This document shows, in pieces, positions 7,761-15,745 of a DNA stretch of 19,877 nt; position 1 is the first letter of the stretch; every line of letters starts with the position of its first letter. The notes beneath the pieces were generated by a model. It was not told where the DNA came from and did not search any database. It saw only the letters and a list, made by a program, of their open reading frames with translations. The translations under genes were made by a program, and so were the position numbers. The stretch is from Rhodoferax sp. GTDB taxonomy: Bacteria; Pseudomonadota; Gammaproteobacteria; Burkholderiales; Burkholderiaceae_C. The stretch spans positions 1-19,877 of the forward strand of contig JAIPDA010000010.1 of assembly GCA_021737905.1 (NCBI GenBank), in the 5' to 3' direction.

Positions 7761-8282
7761 TCAGGCCAGCAAGACGGCTTTTTCGATGATCACATCGACC
7801 AGTGGCACGTCTTCATGCAGGCCCTTGCGGCCGGTTTTGCAGCCGGCAATCTTGTCCACAATCTCGGTGCCGCCAATCACTTTGGCAAACACCGCGTAAC
7901 CCCAGCCCGAGCTTGTCGGAGCGGAATGGTCCAGAAAGTCGTTGTCCGAGACGTTGATGAAAAACTGCGAGCTGGCCGAGTGGGGTTGGTTGGTGCGCGC
8001 CATGGCGACCGTGTAGTGCAGATTTTTCAGGCCGTTGTTGGCCTCGTTTTCGATCTCGCCATGGGTGGGCTTTTGTTTCATGCCCACAGCAAAGCCGCCG
8101 CCTTGAACCATGAAGTCAGCAATCACGCGGTGAAAAACGGTGTTGTCGTAATGGCCCGAGCTGACATAGCTCAGGAAATTGGCCACTGATTTAGGCGCTT
8201 TGTCCTGCTCAAGTTCAAGGGTGATCACCCCGTGAGAGGCAATGTGGAGTTCAACTTTGGGATTGGTCATGGACTTGCTCAT
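7761..8282 (-). CDS. ppiB: Cytoplasmic peptidyl-prolyl cis-trans isomerase (cyclophilin)
   Basis: This cyclophilin catalyses cis-trans isomerisation at proline bonds. Its 173 residues carry the signature TVFHRVIADFMVQGGG, with the catalytic Arg in FHRV, and MARTNQPHSASSQFFIN. There is no signal peptide, so it should be the cytoplasmic PpiB type. The first ATG overlaps the ppiA stop by four bases (ATGA at 8282-8279), which suggests translational coupling. The ATG at codon 5 (MTNPKVELH) is an alternative. A longer loop (NEANNGLKNLHYT) is typical of the bacterial B type. Confidence 0.96.
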   Translation of the reverse strand: MSKSMTNPKVELHIASHGVITLELEQDKAPKSVANFLSYVSSGHYDNTVFHRVIADFMVQGGGFAVGMKQKPTHGEIENEANNGLKNLHYTVAMARTNQPHSASSQFFINVSDNDFLDHSAPTSSGWGYAVFAKVIGGTEIVDKIAGCKTGRKGLHEDVPLVDVIIEKAVLLA

Positions 8283-9007
8283 TTGTTCAGGGATGCACTG
8301 ATTATAAGAACCGGCGTCTTGGGCACGTCGCTGGGGAAGGGACCACCTGCACCGGTGGGCACAGACTTGATGTTGTTGACCACCTCCATGCCACTGACCA
8401 CTTTGCCAAAAACGGTGTAGCCGAACAATTGCGCTGCGTTGAGCAGTTGGGCGCGCGGTGTGTTTTCATAGACCCGGCCCTGGTACTCGAAGCGCGGCAC
8501 CGGGTCACCCGGCGGTATCGGCGTGGGGTTGAGAAAGTCGTTGTCTTTGACGTTGATGAAAAACTGCGCCGTAGCGGATTGCGGGTCATTGGTACGGGCC
8601 ATGGCCAGCGTGCCCACGGTATTTTTGTCGCCGCCTTTGGCCAGCGCTTCGCGACCTTCGTGCGGCACGGGCGCACGTGTGGGCTTTTGGTTGTAGCGCG
8701 CGTCAAAGCCGCCGCCTTGCACCATGAAGTTGCTGATCACCCGGTGAAACACCGTGCCGTCGTAGTGCTTGTCATTGACGTACTGCAAAAAGTTGGCAAC
8801 TGTCTTGGGCGCTTTGTCTGGATAGACCTCCACCACAAACTCACCTTCGCTGGTGACAAATTTCACGCGCGGGGCCGTCCCGCTTTGCGCTAAAGCAGCG
8901 CCACCGGCCGCCAGCAGGGCCAGCGCCATCAGAGCGGGCCAGAGCCGGGGCATTAGTTTGGACAAGCCGGGCAAAGACAAAAGGGCCGGGGCAGGGTGCA
9001 AGGCCAT
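8279..9007 (-). CDS. ppiA: Periplasmic peptidyl-prolyl cis-trans isomerase (cyclophilin)
   Basis: This is a second cyclophilin with the same core (TVFHRVISNFMVQGGGFD, MARTNDPQSATAQFFIN) but with an N-terminal export signal. The hydrophobic stretch PALMALALLAAGGAALA is followed by a likely cleavage after ALA at about residue 40, so it should fold proteins in the periplasm. The annotated start gives an 18-residue extension before MPRLWP. The ATG at 8953 would give a standard 22-residue signal, and neither start has a clear ribosome site. Ten bp separate it from the TPR gene and it overlaps ppiB, all in one operon. Confidence 0.93.
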   Translation of the reverse strand: MALHPAPALLSLPGLSKLMPRLWPALMALALLAAGGAALAQSGTAPRVKFVTSEGEFVVEVYPDKAPKTVANFLQYVNDKHYDGTVFHRVISNFMVQGGGFDARYNQKPTRAPVPHEGREALAKGGDKNTVGTLAMARTNDPQSATAQFFINVKDNDFLNPTPIPPGDPVPRFEYQGRVYENTPRAQLLNAAQLFGYTVFGKVVSGMEVVNNIKSVPTGAGGPFPSDVPKTPVLIISASLNK

Positions 9008-9017
9008 AGGAAGAATC

Positions 9018-9677
9018 TCAAGGTTTGGTAGCGGAAGTGGCCGGCGTCACCGGGCTGGTGTTGGCCGGGGTGGTATTGGTCATTGGCAGGCGGTTGGGCG
9101 GGCTTTTGACCGGCGGGCTCAGCAGATTGCGTATGAGCGAAAGTTTGTTGGGAAGGCTGGCGTTGCGGGGCTCATGTTGCAAGGCTTTGGCGTACGACTG
9201 GCTGGCCAGCTGCAGCAGCACATCGCCCAGGTTTTCGTGGGCAGCGGCATAACTGGGATTGGTGCGAATCGCCATTTCCAGGGCGATGCGGGCTTTGTCC
9301 AAATCACCTTGTCCGGCGTATAGCACCGCCAGGTTGTTGTAGGGCTCGGGCAGCTCCGGGTAGTCCTGGTTGAGTTGACGAAAAATCGCCATGGCTTCGG
9401 CGCTTTGACCCATGTCGTTATGAATGACCCCTTTAATGAAGCGCATCTGCGGGTCGCGGGGCTTGCCGGTCAGGTAGGCATCGGCTTTGGCCAGTGCTTC
9501 GCCGAGTTTGCGCGCGGTCACCAAGCGGTTGACGTCGCTGTAGTCGTCCGCATGAGCCCCTGTAGGGATGGCAGTGACCACCAGCGCCGCACACAAACTC
9601 AGTAGCGCGGCCATTTTTTGCAGGATGTTCAAGGGGCTTGGCAGGGTGTGCATGTTGGCTTGTGACGGTGTTCGCAT
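9018..9677 (-). CDS. Exported tetratricopeptide-repeat protein
   Basis: This 219-residue protein has a signal peptide (hydrophobic AALLSLCAALVVTAIP, probable cleavage after AHA near residue 43). About three TPR units cover residues 60-175, for example GQSAEAMAIFRQLNQDYPELPEPYNNLAVLY and GDLDKARIALEMAIRTNPSYAAAHENLGDV. The last 40 residues are a Pro/Thr/Ser-rich tail. TPRs act as protein-interaction scaffolds; the partner is unknown. It is the first gene of the operon that continues with ppiA, ppiB, lpxH and mtfA, which suggests an envelope-assembly theme. Methionines at codons 9 and 22 are possible alternative starts. Confidence 0.87.
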   Translation of the reverse strand: MRTPSQANMHTLPSPLNILQKMAALLSLCAALVVTAIPTGAHADDYSDVNRLVTARKLGEALAKADAYLTGKPRDPQMRFIKGVIHNDMGQSAEAMAIFRQLNQDYPELPEPYNNLAVLYAGQGDLDKARIALEMAIRTNPSYAAAHENLGDVLLQLASQSYAKALQHEPRNASLPNKLSLIRNLLSPPVKSPPNRLPMTNTTPANTSPVTPATSATKP

Positions 9678-9802
9678 GTTGAGGTCTGAGCCGGGCTTAC
9701 CGGCGTGGCGGTTTGCCGGCTCACCTATACTGAAAAAAGATTGTAGCGGGAGGGTATAGTCACCCCTCGCTCAGCTCTTTCACCGGTGTCTTTTTCCCAC
9801 TC
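9678..9802. promoter_or_regulatory. Divergent promoter region between TPR operon and cysS
   Basis: Both flanking operons start from this 125-bp gap. Candidate -10 hexamers are TATACT (9726-9731) and TATAGT (9755-9760) for the rightward cysS operon, and TACAAT on the minus strand (9745-9740) for the leftward one. None has a clear -35 at the right distance, so the exact promoters are uncertain. Confidence 0.35.
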
Positions 9803-11179
9803 ATGAGCCTTCGCATTTACAACACGCTCTCAAGGGAGATTGAGCAGTTTTCGCCGCTGCAGACCGGTCATGTGCGCATGTATGTTTGCGGCATGACGAT
9901 TTACGACTTTTGCCACATCGGCCACGCCCGCATGATGATGGCCTTTGACGTGGTTCAGCGCTGGCTCAAAGCCAGCGGCTTGAAAGTCACCTATGTTCGC
10001 AACATCACCGACATTGACGACAAGATCATCCGAAGATCGTTAGAGCGTGGCATCTCCATCCGCGCGCTGACTGACGAAATGATCACCGCCATGCACCAGG
10101 ACATCGGCGCCCTGGGCATCGAGCCGCCCACCGTTGAGCCGCGCGCCACCGACTACGTGCCGCAGATGCTGCAAATCATCAACACACTGGAGCAAAAAGG
10201 TCTGGCCTACCGCGCCAGCAGCGGCGACGTCAATTACGCCGTGCGCAAGTTTCCGGGCTACGGAAAGCTATCTGGCAAGTCGCTCGACGATTTGCGCGCC
10301 GGTGAGCGCGTGGCTGTACTTGACGGCAAGCAGGACCCGCTGGACTTCGTGCTCTGGAAAGCCGCCAAAGACAGTGAGCCTGCAGACGCCAAATGGCCCA
10401 GCGAATATGGTCAGGGACGACCCGGCTGGCACATTGAATGCTCGGCCATGAGCTGTGCCACGCTTGGCGAGAGTTTTGACATTCACGGCGGCGGGGCTGA
10501 CCTGCAGTTTCCTCACCACGAAAATGAAATCGCTCAAAGCGAAGGCGCCAACGGCAAACCGCTGGCCCGTTTTTGGGTGCACAACGGCTTTGTGCGGGTG
10601 GACAACGAAAAAATGTCCAAAAGCCTGGGTAACTTCTTCACCATACGCGAAGTGCTGGCGCAGTACGACCCCGAAACGGTGCGATTTTTTATCCTGCGCG
10701 CGCATTACCGCAGTGCGCTCAACTACAGCGACGCCCATCTGGACGATGCCCGCAGCTCGCTCAAGCGCTTGTACACCGCGCTCAGTCTGGTGGCTCCGGA
10801 GAATGTCAACATAGACTGGAGCGAGCCCTATTCAGCGCGCTTCAAGGCAGCGATGGATGAAGACTTTGGCACACCCGAAGCCATTGCCGTGTTGTTTGAA
10901 TTGGCCGCTGAAGTCAACCGCCACCAATCTGCACAGTTGGCCGGCTTGCTCAAAGCGCTGGGCGCTTGCCTGGGCTTGTTGCAAGGCTCGCCGGCGGCTT
11001 TTTTAAAGGCCGGTGCTGCGCTTGACGACGCCAGCATTGCCGGCCTGATCGCCGAGCGTGCGGCTGCCAAGCTCGCCAAAGATTTTGCCGGCGCTGACCG
11101 CATCCGCCAGGATCTGCTTGCCCAAGGCATCGTGCTCAAAGACTCAACCGCCGGCACCACCTGGGAGGCCAAGTCATGA
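9803..11179 (+). CDS. cysS: Cysteinyl-tRNA synthetase
   Basis: CysS charges tRNA-Cys in the cytoplasm; it is a monomeric class I synthetase. The 458 residues match the family (E. coli 461). MYVCGMTIYDFCHIGHAR contains the first zinc-ligand cysteine (Cys29) and the HIGH motif (38-41). HIECSAMS and QFPHHENEIAQSE supply the remaining zinc and substrate residues, and EKMSKSLGNFF gives KMSKS at about 270-274. The C-terminal part carries the anticodon-binding helices. No clear Shine-Dalgarno precedes the ATG. The stop overlaps the next gene by ATGA, so cysS heads a rightward operon with the DNA glycosylase gene. Confidence 0.98.
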   Translation: MSLRIYNTLSREIEQFSPLQTGHVRMYVCGMTIYDFCHIGHARMMMAFDVVQRWLKASGLKVTYVRNITDIDDKIIRRSLERGISIRALTDEMITAMHQDIGALGIEPPTVEPRATDYVPQMLQIINTLEQKGLAYRASSGDVNYAVRKFPGYGKLSGKSLDDLRAGERVAVLDGKQDPLDFVLWKAAKDSEPADAKWPSEYGQGRPGWHIECSAMSCATLGESFDIHGGGADLQFPHHENEIAQSEGANGKPLARFWVHNGFVRVDNEKMSKSLGNFFTIREVLAQYDPETVRFFILRAHYRSALNYSDAHLDDARSSLKRLYTALSLVAPENVNIDWSEPYSARFKAAMDEDFGTPEAIAVLFELAAEVNRHQSAQLAGLLKALGACLGLLQGSPAAFLKAGAALDDASIAGLIAERAAAKLAKDFAGADRIRQDLLAQGIVLKDSTAGTTWEAKS

Positions 11180-11859
11180 AAACGCCCGCCAAAATCGGCC
11201 CAGCCACCGTGCAGCTGGTGCAAACCCAGACGCCGGCAATGAGCCTGCCTGCCTACTGGGATGAAGCCTGCAAGTACCTGGTCAAAAAAGACCGTGTGAT
11301 GAAGCGTCTGATACCGCAATTCGGCGCGGTTGGTCTGCAGTCCCGGGGTGACGCCTTTGTCACGCTGGCGCGCAGCATCGTCGGCCAGCAGATTTCTGTG
11401 AAAGCAGCGCAAAGCGTCTGGAGCCGTTTTGAAGTGCTGCCCAAAAAAATGACCCCGGCCAATGTGCTCAAGCTCAAGGTCGATGACATGCGCGCAGCCG
11501 GACTGAGCGCGCGCAAGGTGGAATACCTGGTGGACCTGGCGCTGAACTTTGACGGTGGTGCGGTGCACGTCAAAAACTGGGAGACCATGGACGACGAGGC
11601 CATCATTGCCGAGTTGATCGCTATTCGCGGCATCGGCCGCTGGACAGCCGAGATGTTCCTTATTTTTCACCTGATGCGCCCGAACGTGCTGCCGCTGGAC
11701 GATGTCGGACTGATCAACGGCATCAGCAAGAGTTATTTCTCCGGCGAATCTGTCAGTCGCAGTGATGCGCGCGAAGTCGCCGGTGCCTGGGCGCCTTACT
11801 GCACCGTGGCAACTTGGTATATTTGGCGCTCGCTCGACCCTGTGCCGGTGGCTTACTGA
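11176..11859 (+). CDS. DNA-3-methyladenine glycosylase II-type base-excision enzyme
   Basis: The product is an AlkA-like HhH-GPD glycosylase of 227 residues, expected to remove alkylated bases such as 3-methyladenine from DNA. The helix-hairpin-helix IRGIGRWTAEMF lies at about residues 150-161. The following LPLDD holds the expected catalytic aspartate (Asp176 by comparison with AlkA PDD). SIVGQQISVKAA near 73-84 is another family hallmark. It lacks the N-terminal domain of E. coli AlkA (282 residues), like many compact homologues. Its ATG overlaps the cysS stop, so the two are translationally coupled. The symbol alkA is withheld because the short form belongs to a related subgroup. Confidence 0.92.
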   Translation: MKTPAKIGPATVQLVQTQTPAMSLPAYWDEACKYLVKKDRVMKRLIPQFGAVGLQSRGDAFVTLARSIVGQQISVKAAQSVWSRFEVLPKKMTPANVLKLKVDDMRAAGLSARKVEYLVDLALNFDGGAVHVKNWETMDDEAIIAELIAIRGIGRWTAEMFLIFHLMRPNVLPLDDVGLINGISKSYFSGESVSRSDAREVAGAWAPYCTVATWYIWRSLDPVPVAY

Positions 11860-11921
11860 GCCTTGCCAGCGCTGACTTCGTACGATCTGATTGAATCCCT
11901 GAGCAACCAAGTTTCAATGCC

Positions 11922-12899
11922 ATGGCCAAAAAAACCTTCCTCGATTTTGAGCAACCCATCGCAGACCTGGAGAGCAAGATCGAGGAGCTGCGTTACGTGC
12001 AGACCGAGTCGGCCGTTGATATCTCCGACGAGATCGACCAGCTTGCCAAGAAAAGTCAGCAACTGACCAAAGACATCTACAGCGACCTCACACCCTGGCA
12101 GATCACGAAGATCGCCCGTCACGCCGAGCGGCCCTACACGCTGGACTACATCAGCGAAATATTCACCGACTTTGTCGAGCTGCACGGCGACCGGCATTTT
12201 GCAGATGACCTGAGCATCGTGGGAGGTCTGGCGCGTTTTAACGGCACAGCCTGCATGGTGCTGGGCCACCAAAAAGGGCGCGACACCAAAGAACGCGGCC
12301 TGCGCAACTTCGGCATGAGCAAGCCCGAAGGCTACCGAAAGGCCTTGCGCCTGATGAAAACCGCAGAAAAATTCAAGCTGCCGGTGTTCACCTTCGTGGA
12401 CACACCCGGCGCTTACCCCGGCATTGACGCCGAGGAACGCGGTCAGTCTGAGGCCATAGGCCGCAATATTTTTGAAATGGCGCAACTCGAGGTGCCCATC
12501 ATCACCACCATCATCGGCGAAGGCGGCTCCGGCGGCGCGCTGGCCATTTCGGTGGCGGATCAGGTGGTCATGCTGCAGTACTCCATTTACTCTGTCATCA
12601 GCCCAGAAGGCTGCGCCTCTATCTTGTGGAAAACCTCTGACAAAGCCGAAGTGGCCGCCGACGCCCTCGGCATCACAGCCCACCGGCTCAAAGCCATGGG
12701 GGTGATCGACAAGATCGTTAACGAACCCGTGGGCGGCGCGCACCGTGACCACAAGCAGATGGCCGCTTTTCTCAAGCGCGCCCTCAATGACGCCTTCCGC
12801 CAGGTCAGCGACCTGAAGGTCAAGGAACTGCTGGACCGCCGCTACGAACGCCTGCAAAGCTATGGCCGGTTCACCGACACCAAAGCCGAAGCCAGGTAA
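11922..12899 (+). CDS. accA: Acetyl-CoA carboxylase carboxyltransferase subunit alpha
   Basis: AccA with AccD transfers the carboxyl group from biotin to acetyl-CoA, making malonyl-CoA for fatty acid synthesis. The 325 residues match the family length (319 in E. coli). Diagnostic stretches are FLDFEQPIADLESKIEEL at the N-terminus, VELHGDRHFADD, VDTPGAYPGIDAEERGQSEAI and GEGGSGGALAI, the glycine-rich oxyanion-forming segment. It lies 62 bp after the glycosylase gene and probably shares its transcript. Its last 38 bases overlap the chosen tilS start. Confidence 0.98.
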   Translation: MAKKTFLDFEQPIADLESKIEELRYVQTESAVDISDEIDQLAKKSQQLTKDIYSDLTPWQITKIARHAERPYTLDYISEIFTDFVELHGDRHFADDLSIVGGLARFNGTACMVLGHQKGRDTKERGLRNFGMSKPEGYRKALRLMKTAEKFKLPVFTFVDTPGAYPGIDAEERGQSEAIGRNIFEMAQLEVPIITTIIGEGGSGGALAISVADQVVMLQYSIYSVISPEGCASILWKTSDKAEVAADALGITAHRLKAMGVIDKIVNEPVGGAHRDHKQMAAFLKRALNDAFRQVSDLKVKELLDRRYERLQSYGRFTDTKAEAR

Positions 12900-13863
12900 G
12901 GCTCAAGCCCCGGGCGCTGCCAACCCGGCCCTGGCGGCATTGGCAGATTTTTCTGCACCACTTTCCTGGCCGCTGGCCATTGCCTACAGCGGCGGCGCCG
13001 ACTCCACCGCTTTGCTGCTGGCAGCCTGCGCTTGGCGGCCGGGGCAGGTCAGTGCCATTCATGTTCACCACGGCTTGCAGGCTGCAGCCGACAGCTTTGC
13101 GGCGCATTGCAGCGCTGTGTGCGCCGGCTTGGGCGTGCCCTTGCATACCGCCAGAGTCGACGCCCGTCACCAAAGCGGCCAGAGCCCGGAAGACGCCGCC
13201 CGCAATGCCCGCTACAGCGCGCTGGCCGATGGCGCCCGGGCGCTGGGCGTGCAGTCTGTGCTGCTGGGTCAGCATGCAGACGACCAGGTCGAGACCTTGC
13301 TGCTGGCCCTCAGCCGCGGTGCGGGCCTGGCGGGCCTGTCGGCCATGCCCGCTACCTTTGAGCGCGCTGGTGTGTTGTTCGCCAGGCCTTTACTTGAGGT
13401 GCCGGCCGCCAGCCTGCGCGCCTGGTTGCTAGCGCAAGGCCACACCTTTGTAGAAGACCCCAGCAACTCGGATGAACGCTACACACGCAACCTGATTCGC
13501 GCCCGCTTGCTGCCGGCACTGCAGGAGGCTTTTCCGGCATTCCGATCCACCTTTGCGCGCAGTGCCGTCCACGCCGCGCAGGCGCAAAGCCTGCTGGAAG
13601 AAGTGGCTGCGCAAGACCTGGCGCTGATTGGCCAACCCCCGGCCATCGCCGCGCTGCAAGCCATGTCAAGGCCACGCCAGGCCAATGTGCTGCGCCACTG
13701 GCTACGCATGGCCCACGGCGCTACACCCAGCACAGCGCAACTTGAGCAACTGCTGGAGCAGATTGCAGCTTGCACCACCCGAGGCCATCACATTCACCTC
13801 AAGGTGGCCACGGGCCATGTGCAGCGGGTCCATGGGCACTTGCAGTGGGATGGCCCCATATAA
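12862..13863 (+). CDS. tilS: tRNA(Ile)-lysidine synthase
   Basis: TilS attaches lysine to C34 of the CAU-anticodon tRNA-Ile, changing both its codon reading and its charging. The PP-loop AYSGGADST (SGGADS about residues 43-48) binds ATP. HVHHGLQ, NARYSAL and GQHADDQVETLLLALSRGAG follow in the usual order, and RYTRNLIRARLLPAL is the family's recognition segment. At 333 residues it is about 100 shorter than E. coli TilS and appears to lack most of the C-terminal domain; short forms are common outside the gammaproteobacteria. The only ATG upstream of the PP-loop lies inside accA, giving a Pro/Lys-rich leader of about 20 residues. A later non-ATG start is possible. Confidence 0.94.
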   Translation: MAGSPTPKPKPGKAQAPGAANPALAALADFSAPLSWPLAIAYSGGADSTALLLAACAWRPGQVSAIHVHHGLQAAADSFAAHCSAVCAGLGVPLHTARVDARHQSGQSPEDAARNARYSALADGARALGVQSVLLGQHADDQVETLLLALSRGAGLAGLSAMPATFERAGVLFARPLLEVPAASLRAWLLAQGHTFVEDPSNSDERYTRNLIRARLLPALQEAFPAFRSTFARSAVHAAQAQSLLEEVAAQDLALIGQPPAIAALQAMSRPRQANVLRHWLRMAHGATPSTAQLEQLLEQIAACTTRGHHIHLKVATGHVQRVHGHLQWDGPI

Positions 13864-13981
13864 TTAGTGGCTTTGCAGACTGGACCAGCGCTTGAGTCGT
13901 GTGCTCTACCGGCCGCGCCCCTGTTGTCGGGCTGGTCAACCGGCTTAGCTTGGCCAACTATTTTTTGACTGACTTTTTTCA

Positions 13982-15247
13982 ATGGCTTTGATCGTTCACA
14001 AATACGGCGGCACCTCGATGGGCTCGCCCGAGCGCATCCGCAACGTGGCCAAGCGCGTGGCCAAATGGGCCCGCGCCGGCCACCAGATGGTGGTGGTGCC
14101 CAGCGCCATGAGCGGCGAAACCAACCGCCTCCTAGGCCTGGCCAAAGAACTCGCACCCGCCGGCCAAGACCAAGCCTACAACCGTGAGCTTGATGCCCTG
14201 GCCGCCACCGGCGAGCAGGCTTCCAGCGCCTTGCTGGCCATCGCGCTGCAAGCCGAGGGCATGCCGGCTGTCAGCTACGCCGGCTGGCAAGTCAGCATCA
14301 AGACCAACAGCGCCTTCACCAAGGCCCGCATTGAGTCGATTGACGACGAGCGCGTGCGCGCCGACCTCAATGCAGGCAAGGTGGTCATCATCACCGGCTT
14401 TCAAGGGGTAGACGGCGGCGGCAATATCACCACACTCGGCCGTGGCGGCTCAGACACCTCGGCTGTCGCCATTGCCGCCGCGCTCAAGGCCCATGAGTGC
14501 CTGATCTACACCGACGTCGATGGTGTTTACACCACCGACCCGCGCGTGGTGCCCGAAGCGCGCCGTCTGCAGACGGTCAGCTTTGAAGAAATGCTCGAAA
14601 TGGCGTCGCTGGGCTCCAAGGTGCTGCAAATCCGCTCGGTTGAATTTGCCGGCAAATACAAAGTGCCGCTGCGCGTGCTGTCAAGCTTTACCGACTGGGA
14701 CATTGACATCAACGAGGAAGCCAAGTCCGGCACCCTGATCAGTTTTGAGGAAGACGAAAAAATGGAACAAGCCATCGTATCGGGCATCGCGTTCAACCGC
14801 GACGAAGCCAAAATCTCCGTGCTCGGCGTGCCCGACACCCCGGGCATTGCCTACCAAATTCTGGGCGCTGTGGCCGATGCCAACATCGAAGTCGATGTGA
14901 TCATCCAAAACATCAGCAAAGAAGGCAAAACCGACTTCAGCTTCACCGTGCACCGCAACGACTTCACCAAAGCCATGGACCTGCTCAAGGCCAAGGTTTT
15001 GCCCAAACTGGGCGCACACGAAGTCATCGGCGACGCCAAGATCTGCAAGGTCAGCATTGTCGGCATCGGCATGCGCAGCCATGTGGGTGTCGCCAGCAAA
15101 ATGTTCCGAGTGCTCAGCGAAGAGGGCATCAACATCCAGATGATCTCCACCAGCGAGATCAAGACCTCGGTGGTGATCGATGAAAAGTACATGGAACTGG
15201 CCGTTCGCGCCCTGCACAAAGCCTTTGACCTGGACCAGCCCGCCTGA
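13982..15247 (+). CDS. lysC: Aspartate kinase
   Basis: Aspartokinase phosphorylates aspartate, the entry step to lysine, threonine, methionine and diaminopimelate. The 421 residues include the N-terminal kinase motif HKYGGTSMGS, the FQGVDGGGNITTLGRGGSDTSAVA nucleotide/aspartate region around 141-164 and two ACT domains from about residue 262 onward (VLGVPDTPGIAYQILG and VSIVGIGMRSHVGVASKMF). The ACT domains imply end-product inhibition, probably by lysine and threonine as in other single-function enzymes of this type. The 118 bp to tilS contain no recognisable lysine riboswitch. An internal start at codon 261 may give a separate regulatory subunit. tRNA-Ser follows 40 bp later. Confidence 0.97.
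   Translation: MALIVHKYGGTSMGSPERIRNVAKRVAKWARAGHQMVVVPSAMSGETNRLLGLAKELAPAGQDQAYNRELDALAATGEQASSALLAIALQAEGMPAVSYAGWQVSIKTNSAFTKARIESIDDERVRADLNAGKVVIITGFQGVDGGGNITTLGRGGSDTSAVAIAAALKAHECLIYTDVDGVYTTDPRVVPEARRLQTVSFEEMLEMASLGSKVLQIRSVEFAGKYKVPLRVLSSFTDWDIDINEEAKSGTLISFEEDEKMEQAIVSGIAFNRDEAKISVLGVPDTPGIAYQILGAVADANIEVDVIIQNISKEGKTDFSFTVHRNDFTKAMDLLKAKVLPKLGAHEVIGDAKICKVSIVGIGMRSHVGVASKMFRVLSEEGINIQMISTSEIKTSVVIDEKYMELAVRALHKAFDLDQPA
14762..15247 (+). other. Possible internal translation start for an aspartokinase beta subunit
   Basis: An in-frame ATG at 14762 (codon 261) begins MEQAIVSGIAFNRDEAK, at the start of the ACT region. It is preceded by GAGGAAG about 10 bases upstream. In Corynebacterium and some Bacillus and Pseudomonas enzymes the beta subunit starts at the equivalent point (MEEAVLTGVATD-type sequence). 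The product would be 161 residues. Use of this start is an inference from position and sequence. Confidence 0.45.
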
Positions 15248-15287
15248 GTCAGGCCGCAAAGTCGTGACATAATTCGCGCAGTTATCA

Positions 15288-15380
15288 GGAAACGTGACCG
15301 AGTGGCCGAAGGTGCTCCCCTGCTAAGGGAGTATGGGGTGTAGAGCCTCATCGAGGGTTCGAATCCCTCCGTTTCCGCCA
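15288..15380 (+). tRNA. tRNA-Ser (anticodon GCU)
   Basis: The acceptor arms GGAAACG (15288-15294) and CGTTTCC (15370-15376) pair fully, followed by discriminator G and an encoded CCA (15378-15380). The anticodon arm CTCCC-CTGCTAA-GGGAG places GCT in the loop, so it reads AGC and AGU serine codons. A long variable arm and a GAGGG-TTCGAAT-CCCTC T-arm fit class II tRNA-Ser. CATAAT at 15268-15273 is a plausible -10 with a poor -35, so it may also be read from lysC, whose stop is 40 bp upstream. Confidence 0.97.
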
Positions 15381-15386
15381 GCATTT

Positions 15387-15426
15387 AAACCCTAAGTGAT
15401 TCACTCACTTGGGGTTTTTCTTTTTT
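15387..15426 (+). terminator. Intrinsic terminator after tRNA-Ser
   Basis: A 13-bp stem with a single G-U wobble (15387-15399 with 15405-15417) and a 5-nt loop is followed by TT, C and six T residues. It is a textbook rightward terminator that closes the lysC/tRNA-Ser transcription unit. Confidence 0.92.
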
Positions 15427-15650
15427 CGAATCTACTTCTATGCATAAGTACCCGCACCCGTACCCAATTGATTCTGCATTCAGAAAGATGGGTGGCGTAA
15501 CCCTGCAAATTTCCGCCAAGACCAGCCTTACCGTACCCCGCCCAATTTCAGATGGGATTCTGGTCGACCCTTTACGCTTTGATTTGGACATCCCATCACT
15601 GCTATCAGCCGGATGCGGGCATTCTCACAACCCTACTGTCGCCGACTAAA

Positions 15651-15660
15651 TTATCGATAA
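15651..15660. promoter_or_regulatory. Operator-like palindrome, copy 1
   Basis: TTATCGATAA is a perfect 10-bp palindrome, and the 12-mer ATTATCGATAAC is shared exactly with a second copy. Its centre is 75 bp upstream of that copy. Such AT-flanked TCGA palindromes suit binding by a dimeric GntR/FCD regulator, and a gene for one starts at 15754. Confidence 0.55.
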
Positions 15661-15716
15661 CAATACACATGGCCTGCGGTGATTTAAGTGTTTACCCGAT
15701 GTTTTGGTGGTGGAGG

Positions 15717-15745
15717 TTGCTGAAATTATCGATAACCGATATTCT
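15717..15745 (+). promoter_or_regulatory. Weak candidate promoter for the GntR-hydrolase gene
   Basis: TTGCTG (15717-15722) and TATTCT (15740-15745) are 17 bp apart but match the consensus only partly (3/6 and 4/6). Transcription would begin almost at the ATG at 15754, giving a nearly leaderless mRNA. Alternatively the true start codon is the ATG at 15790. Confidence 0.3.
15726..15735. promoter_or_regulatory. Operator-like palindrome, copy 2
   Basis: This is the second exact TTATCGATAA, 18 bp before the GntR-hydrolase ATG and inside the spacer of the candidate promoter at 15717-15745. Binding here should block RNA polymerase, consistent with autorepression. The 75-bp spacing to copy 1, about seven helical turns, would allow looping between two dimers. 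Confidence 0.6.

Noticed and set aside
13864..13981. A lysine riboswitch upstream of lysC
   Set aside because: The 118-bp gap is too short for an L-box and lacks its conserved elements; only loose inverted repeats (GACCAGC/GCTGGTC) are seen.
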